Source: Rhopalosiphum padi (taxonomy: Eukaryota > Arthropoda > Insecta > Hemiptera > Aphididae). From it: a stretch of 64,000 nt of DNA. The stretch is taken from positions 34,202,652-34,266,651 of the forward strand of contig NC_083597.1 in NCBI RefSeq assembly GCF_020882245.1, given 5' to 3'. Below, one piece after another: positions 59,137 to 64,000 of this stretch. A program made the position numbers and the translations under genes. Positions within the stretch are counted from its first letter, which is position 1. Each line of letters starts with the position of its first letter. Below the pieces are notes generated by a model. The model saw nothing but the letters and a program-made list of their open reading frames with translations, was not told where the DNA came from and made no database searches.

Positions 59137-62100
59137 CTGCAAAATCAAGGTGTACGCAAAAGAAATGTCAACATGTCTAATCCAACCGCCCCTATTCATC
59201 AGCTATATCGGCGGTGATACCACACACATCATAATATATAAAACACATTACATGGTAATTCCACAGTGACATTTGACAAATTAGGAAGTCGGTTGAAGGC
59301 AATTAGTCACATTTTGCATTTTGACAACGAAAATAAGTTTTAAAATAAAACAACATGGTATGAATTATAATATTTTTTACAAATATCACTGTTTTTAAGA
59401 ACTACTTGGTAACAACTAATAATTCACAAACATGTTAGTTTTTAGTTAATTAATCCTACAAATAATGATTCTAGATGTTTTTTGAGCATATTTTGTATTA
59501 TATTATTATTTTTCAATTTTAGCAGATACAAATTGCTAAGTAAGTATATAAAAATATATTGGATGTATATAATAGTGTTATTATTTTAGTTATTTTAACT
59601 TACTTTTCTGATGATGTATACAATTTATAATAAATAATGAATAATTCATAAAGATAAAATATTTTTATTTATCTATATTATTATATTTTCATTACAACAA
59701 AAACCGAAAAAAATATGTCAATTGACGGTCGGAAAACTGATAATTAATATACTTTTGTAATTTTACTTACGCTTTAAGAAACTATTGTATTCAGTAAATT
59801 AATGCTAAAAATACGTGAACGTACGCTTTTTCACATATGTAGGTCATAGCTGACAATAGAAATAACTAAAAACTTTGTCATATAGTTAAACAAAAATAGA
59901 GCTCCATAAGAATTATCTAATGCTAAAAATGTAATTTAAAATTTGAATTAGTAATATATTAATATTATTATAGATAATTATAGTTATATCATAAATTATT
60001 TGATATATTTATCGCATAAATAACTTTAAATACTGAAATTGTATACATACATACTATGTTTTATGATGGATAAAATAATTTATTAAATTAATTTAAACTC
60101 ATTATATTAAATATCAATAACCTATACTTCAGTACGCGGTTGTTTTAACTAGGATATATTGTGTACTTAATTCTTACTAATTCTAAATTTTTTGTATTTG
60201 TTCAAAATAAAATACTTTACAGTGTCAAAACATCAAATTATATACTATACATAATATAATACGCCATCTCATGAATATAATCATGAGTTCTTAATCCAAA
60301 AGTAGTTTTAGACACATAATTATTGTTGTAAATTATTTTTAATTTTTGTATCCTATTATTTCTTTTCTAATTAAAAGCATTTTGGCCGATGATATTATAG
60401 TGTTATTTCGACACAGGATAATAGATCAAAAACATATTAAGCCAGTAAAACAGGTGGGCGTGATCCACTCATACGGTCATCCGACATAAATTAATTTATA
60501 GCATAAAAAAATGTTAATTATGATAATTATCACTCAGAAAACTCCTTGTTATAATACATAACGTAATAGAGGTTAAAGGTATCTGAGCACACTGAGTACC
60601 TGGTGATATCAGTTTTGGACATGACTAAAATATTTATATAAGAAAAAAACATCAGAATACTTGATAAATGATAGGCCGTTAATCTGTACTCTGCTTTAAC
60701 CATGATGCACTATAGTGTCTGCCGTCTAGATAGTATACAGACAATCAACTAACTTGACCACTTTGTAAAGTATGCATTATCATAAAACGGAATTTATTAT
60801 ACTAAACATTGACGCCTATTTTACAATTGCTAGAAAAGTCAATGGACCTAGTGCATCATTTTTTAACTACGAATAAACTACAAACTGTTTGGAGCTTATT
60901 ACTAGTTGCCCGTTGAAGTTCATAAATTTTTATGTTGAATTAATGAACTATCATTTTCGTTCTTATATCTTGTCCGGCTGATGATGTGAAACTATGTTTT
61001 TCAATTTTTGGATAAGTTTATAAACCGTCGAATAAAATAAATATTTAAGTATAGTCTAAAATTTTTCGTAATCTCAAATAATTTATAAAAGAAAAACTAG
61101 ATCATTTGTCATAAAAACACCTCTGAGGTGTACAATAAAAAAATATGAAATACCGTTTTTAAAATAACGTGTATTGAGACAATGTTAAACAATTAGTCAA
61201 TGTTAAGCTCTTTATTACGTTTCATTAAACAAAAACTTTCTCTACGCGGACCCCCGCTAAGACTGATATGTATATTTACAGTACATTTTTACATTATATG
61301 GTATTTGTTATTCAAATACGAAAAACACCTAACAAGATGAAATATATCAAAACAACACAAGTTTAAACATCCAGACAATTTTTACCTTATAATATATTCA
61401 TACATGATTAATAATTGTCGTTAAAACACATTTTAATTAAAAACAAATTACGATAAATATACAAATTACTGAGTAGGCGATACGCGGAATTATAATATGT
61501 AATAAACTATAAACAGTAGAAAAAATCAAAATCATTTCAATTTTACTTATCTAGGATGTATATTAAAATAAATAAGAATAATATTATGTAACTATGTACA
61601 CTGTACAGTAATAAACTAATAACTAATAAATATAATAGAATACACAAATATACTTCAGTTTTACTAAACATTAACAAAAGTAATACCTATTATCAGGGTG
61701 ACTTTTGTAAAACTTTTTTCTTGCATCATCGTTAAAATAAATTAACAATGTAAGAAAAGATATTTTTAAATATTTACATAGTTTAATAATTTTAACAATA
61801 AATAGAATTTATTTTAAATGACATTAAGTTTTTATCTTAAGTTATTTATTAAATATGGCTAATGGCTAATAATTATATATTATTATATTAATTTATTCAT
61901 AATAAGTAATAACTATTATTTATCTTAAAATCCAAACCACACTAGATAAAAATTTTTTTTAATATTTTGAATAGGTCTTATGATTAGAAGAAATTATTAT
62001 TCATTCAGTTCAAACTAGTTAAAAAAAAATGCTATTCAATGTGGACAGATGTAATTTTAAGTACCCATGGGCGGTTTCTTTTATCTCTTTGTCAACACTG

Positions 62101-64000
62101 GATACGGTATACCCAGTTTTTTTTTTAGTTTTTTGCCCAGGGCAAAACTTCATAATCCCTTTGTAAATGCTCAAGTTTAAAGAGAAATAGAACAGCACAT
62201 GCAATATTCTGTATAACCAATCCCTTTAAAAATTAAACTACAATTGAAGGGCAATTTAAAAATCCTAATAGTTTTTAAATTAAATAATACTAAATAAGAA
62301 AAATATATCATTATTTTTGAATGAAAAAATAAAAAAAAACCAAATATTATTTGAATAGATAATCTTAATGACCTTAATCTTCTAAGTATTATTAATATTT
62401 ATTAACAATACATAATATTTAATGTTTATATATTTATGAGATCTATTTCATTGACATGGTAGAATAAAAGAACTTAAGCAAGTTTAAATGTTGAAACTTA
62501 ACAGGTGTAAGTTTAACTATATAAATTATATTCTTTGAAATATGCATAACACAATATTATATCTATATGATATAGTATATACATAATATATTACAAACAT
62601 TATAAACTTAAATATTTAATAGATTGCATCTTAATTTCTGTATTATTTAATACAATGTATTATACATTTATCATTGTCAATCAACTAATCAAAATTTAAT
62701 ATTGTGTTTTTTTCAAATCTACATTTATTATTAACATATTTAATGTCTTCTATACATTTATAATGAAAATATAAAATTCATCAATCCTATTAATATTTGG
62801 TACTCATTTTATTTTCTTATAATAAAAATGTATTTGAACCAAACAAAAAATAAAACGTCATTAAATTGTTATGCAGTGCGATTCTTTCAACAGTGAACAT
62901 TCATTATTATAGTGAATAAAGTAAATTGAGCAAATCGATTTAATTAATTGGACATTTTCTTTTCTGAATAAGACATATAAAATATACGCAAATTCAACTT
63001 AGAGCTTATTGTGTTCTCTCTTTTGTTTATTGGTAGACTATCAACCAGTAGAGTATTTACAACTTTTTTGGGGAGGGGTGAAGGAGTGGAAAGTTTATTA
63101 TATATATGTATGTAGTCAAATAAAATATAAAATGAAATCAAGCTTTCTGTTCTTATTTGCTAAATAATCAATCCCTGTGAGGGTTGGAAACCCCCAGCGC
63201 CCCTCTTCCCCTCTAATAGACTATGAATATTAATAGTATACCTTTTGGTAATTCACTTTACTTGTCAACAATTTAATTTATTAAAAATTAAACCACACTT
63301 GATTAATATATTATATTAAAATACTTATATAGGTACTGTTCACACATGATAGTAAAATATGACAATAATACTTCATATTCTTTAATAATCCTTTCAGGAA
63401 GATATAACAAAATTATTTACAAAAATACCAGCTATATTGTGATTATTCCTCAAGTTACTTCTCTTCTATTCATCAATTAAGATACTTTCTTTGCAGTTTG
63501 CACATCACAATAAAAAATACAACCATCAGATGTTATTAATTAATTTTTCATACTTTTTAAGAAATATTAACGCCTATGGATGTAATTATAACCAACAATT
63601 AAGTTGGTTGTAACTTCTAGATATTGTTTAACCTTTTTTTATTGATTTATTTAGATAAATTCTCAAAAATATTTTGAAAATAAATTACATACTATATTGT
63701 CATAATATAAAATAAATGGTAAAACAAAATAATAATGTTTAAGCATTTGATTAGCACATATTTTCTATACTAAATGTAGAGCGGATACCTATATCAAGGA
63801 ACAAAAAGCTTAAAGAGCAAAAAACATGATATCATAAGACCAATAACATGTTTATAAATAAAAGAACCAATTATTTAAATATTGATTAAAATATTTAAGT
63901 AGTTATGGTTTGAGATAAATCTGCAAATCATAGATTTTTATATTTTATCCACTACTTTTTCTTATTACAAAGCTATTCACAAATTTGAAAGGAGTTCCGA
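59137..64000. other. AT-rich tract to the end of the window
   Basis: Stop-dense AT DNA. It includes a short ATGGCTA tandem near 61855-61868 and a GC-richer spot at 63175-63215 ('cccccagcgcccctcttcccc'). No gene, element or credible ORF was found. Confidence 0.6.

Noticed and set aside
1..64000. tRNA, rRNA and CRISPR arrays
   Set aside because: GGTTCGA-type B-box strings (for example 15890 and 48690) lack a matching A box and cloverleaf. No rRNA-like GC-rich conserved block was seen, and no regularly spaced direct repeats.

Overview
This window is AT-rich eukaryotic DNA, by eye about 70% A+T. It has long TA, TTA and GT microsatellites, many T or A homopolymer runs, no operon-like packing and no open frame longer than about 140 codons. 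The recurrent TACCTA/TAGGTA motif, the alternation of AT-rich tracts with short CpG-rich patches, and GT-AG type splice signals with pyrimidine tracts point to an insect. An aphid or close hemipteran is my best guess, but this is inference from texture and not from a recognised gene.

No complete protein-coding gene, tRNA, rRNA or CRISPR array could be called with confidence. The window reads as a long intergenic or intronic stretch. CpG-rich, low-repeat patches (about 0.8-1.5, 4.5-5.0, 7.3-7.6, 8.6-9.7, 10.5-11.3, 14.6-15.5, 17.2-18.5, 21.4-22.1, 23.7-24.2, 28.2-29.4, 31.5-32.7, 36.0-36.8, 39.3-40.1, 42.4-42.9, 44.5-45.1, 53.9-54.7 and 58.0-59.3 kb) are separated by AT-rich tracts of one to six kilobases. 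The patches are the places to look for short exons, small ORFs or cis-regulatory elements.

The best coding hints, all tentative, are these. A 33-codon frame after a splice acceptor at 7.03 kb carries the cysteine/GxCCxFN signature of insect DEG/ENaC (pickpocket) channels. A 59-aa ATG ORF at 10.47 kb has a good start context, one predicted membrane helix and a downstream AATAAA. A decayed Tc1/mariner-like helix-turn-helix fragment lies on the minus strand at 46.0-46.2 kb. Two exon-like pieces have usable splice sites, at 47.04 kb (plus) and 30.06-30.14 kb (minus). Several weaker exon- or ORF-like frames are listed at low confidence, because stretches of 30-60 open codons are expected by chance in the patches.

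Three non-autonomous DNA transposons are supported by inverted termini. Two belong to one TA-flanked family: 14,057-14,582, with very long inverted arms, and 41,696-42,374, with short ones. The third is a hAT-like element with CAGTGGCG ends at 29,438-29,762. Several perfect palindromes and hairpins are also recorded. No functional relation between the candidate coding pieces could be shown: they lie on both strands and their splice phases do not combine into one gene.
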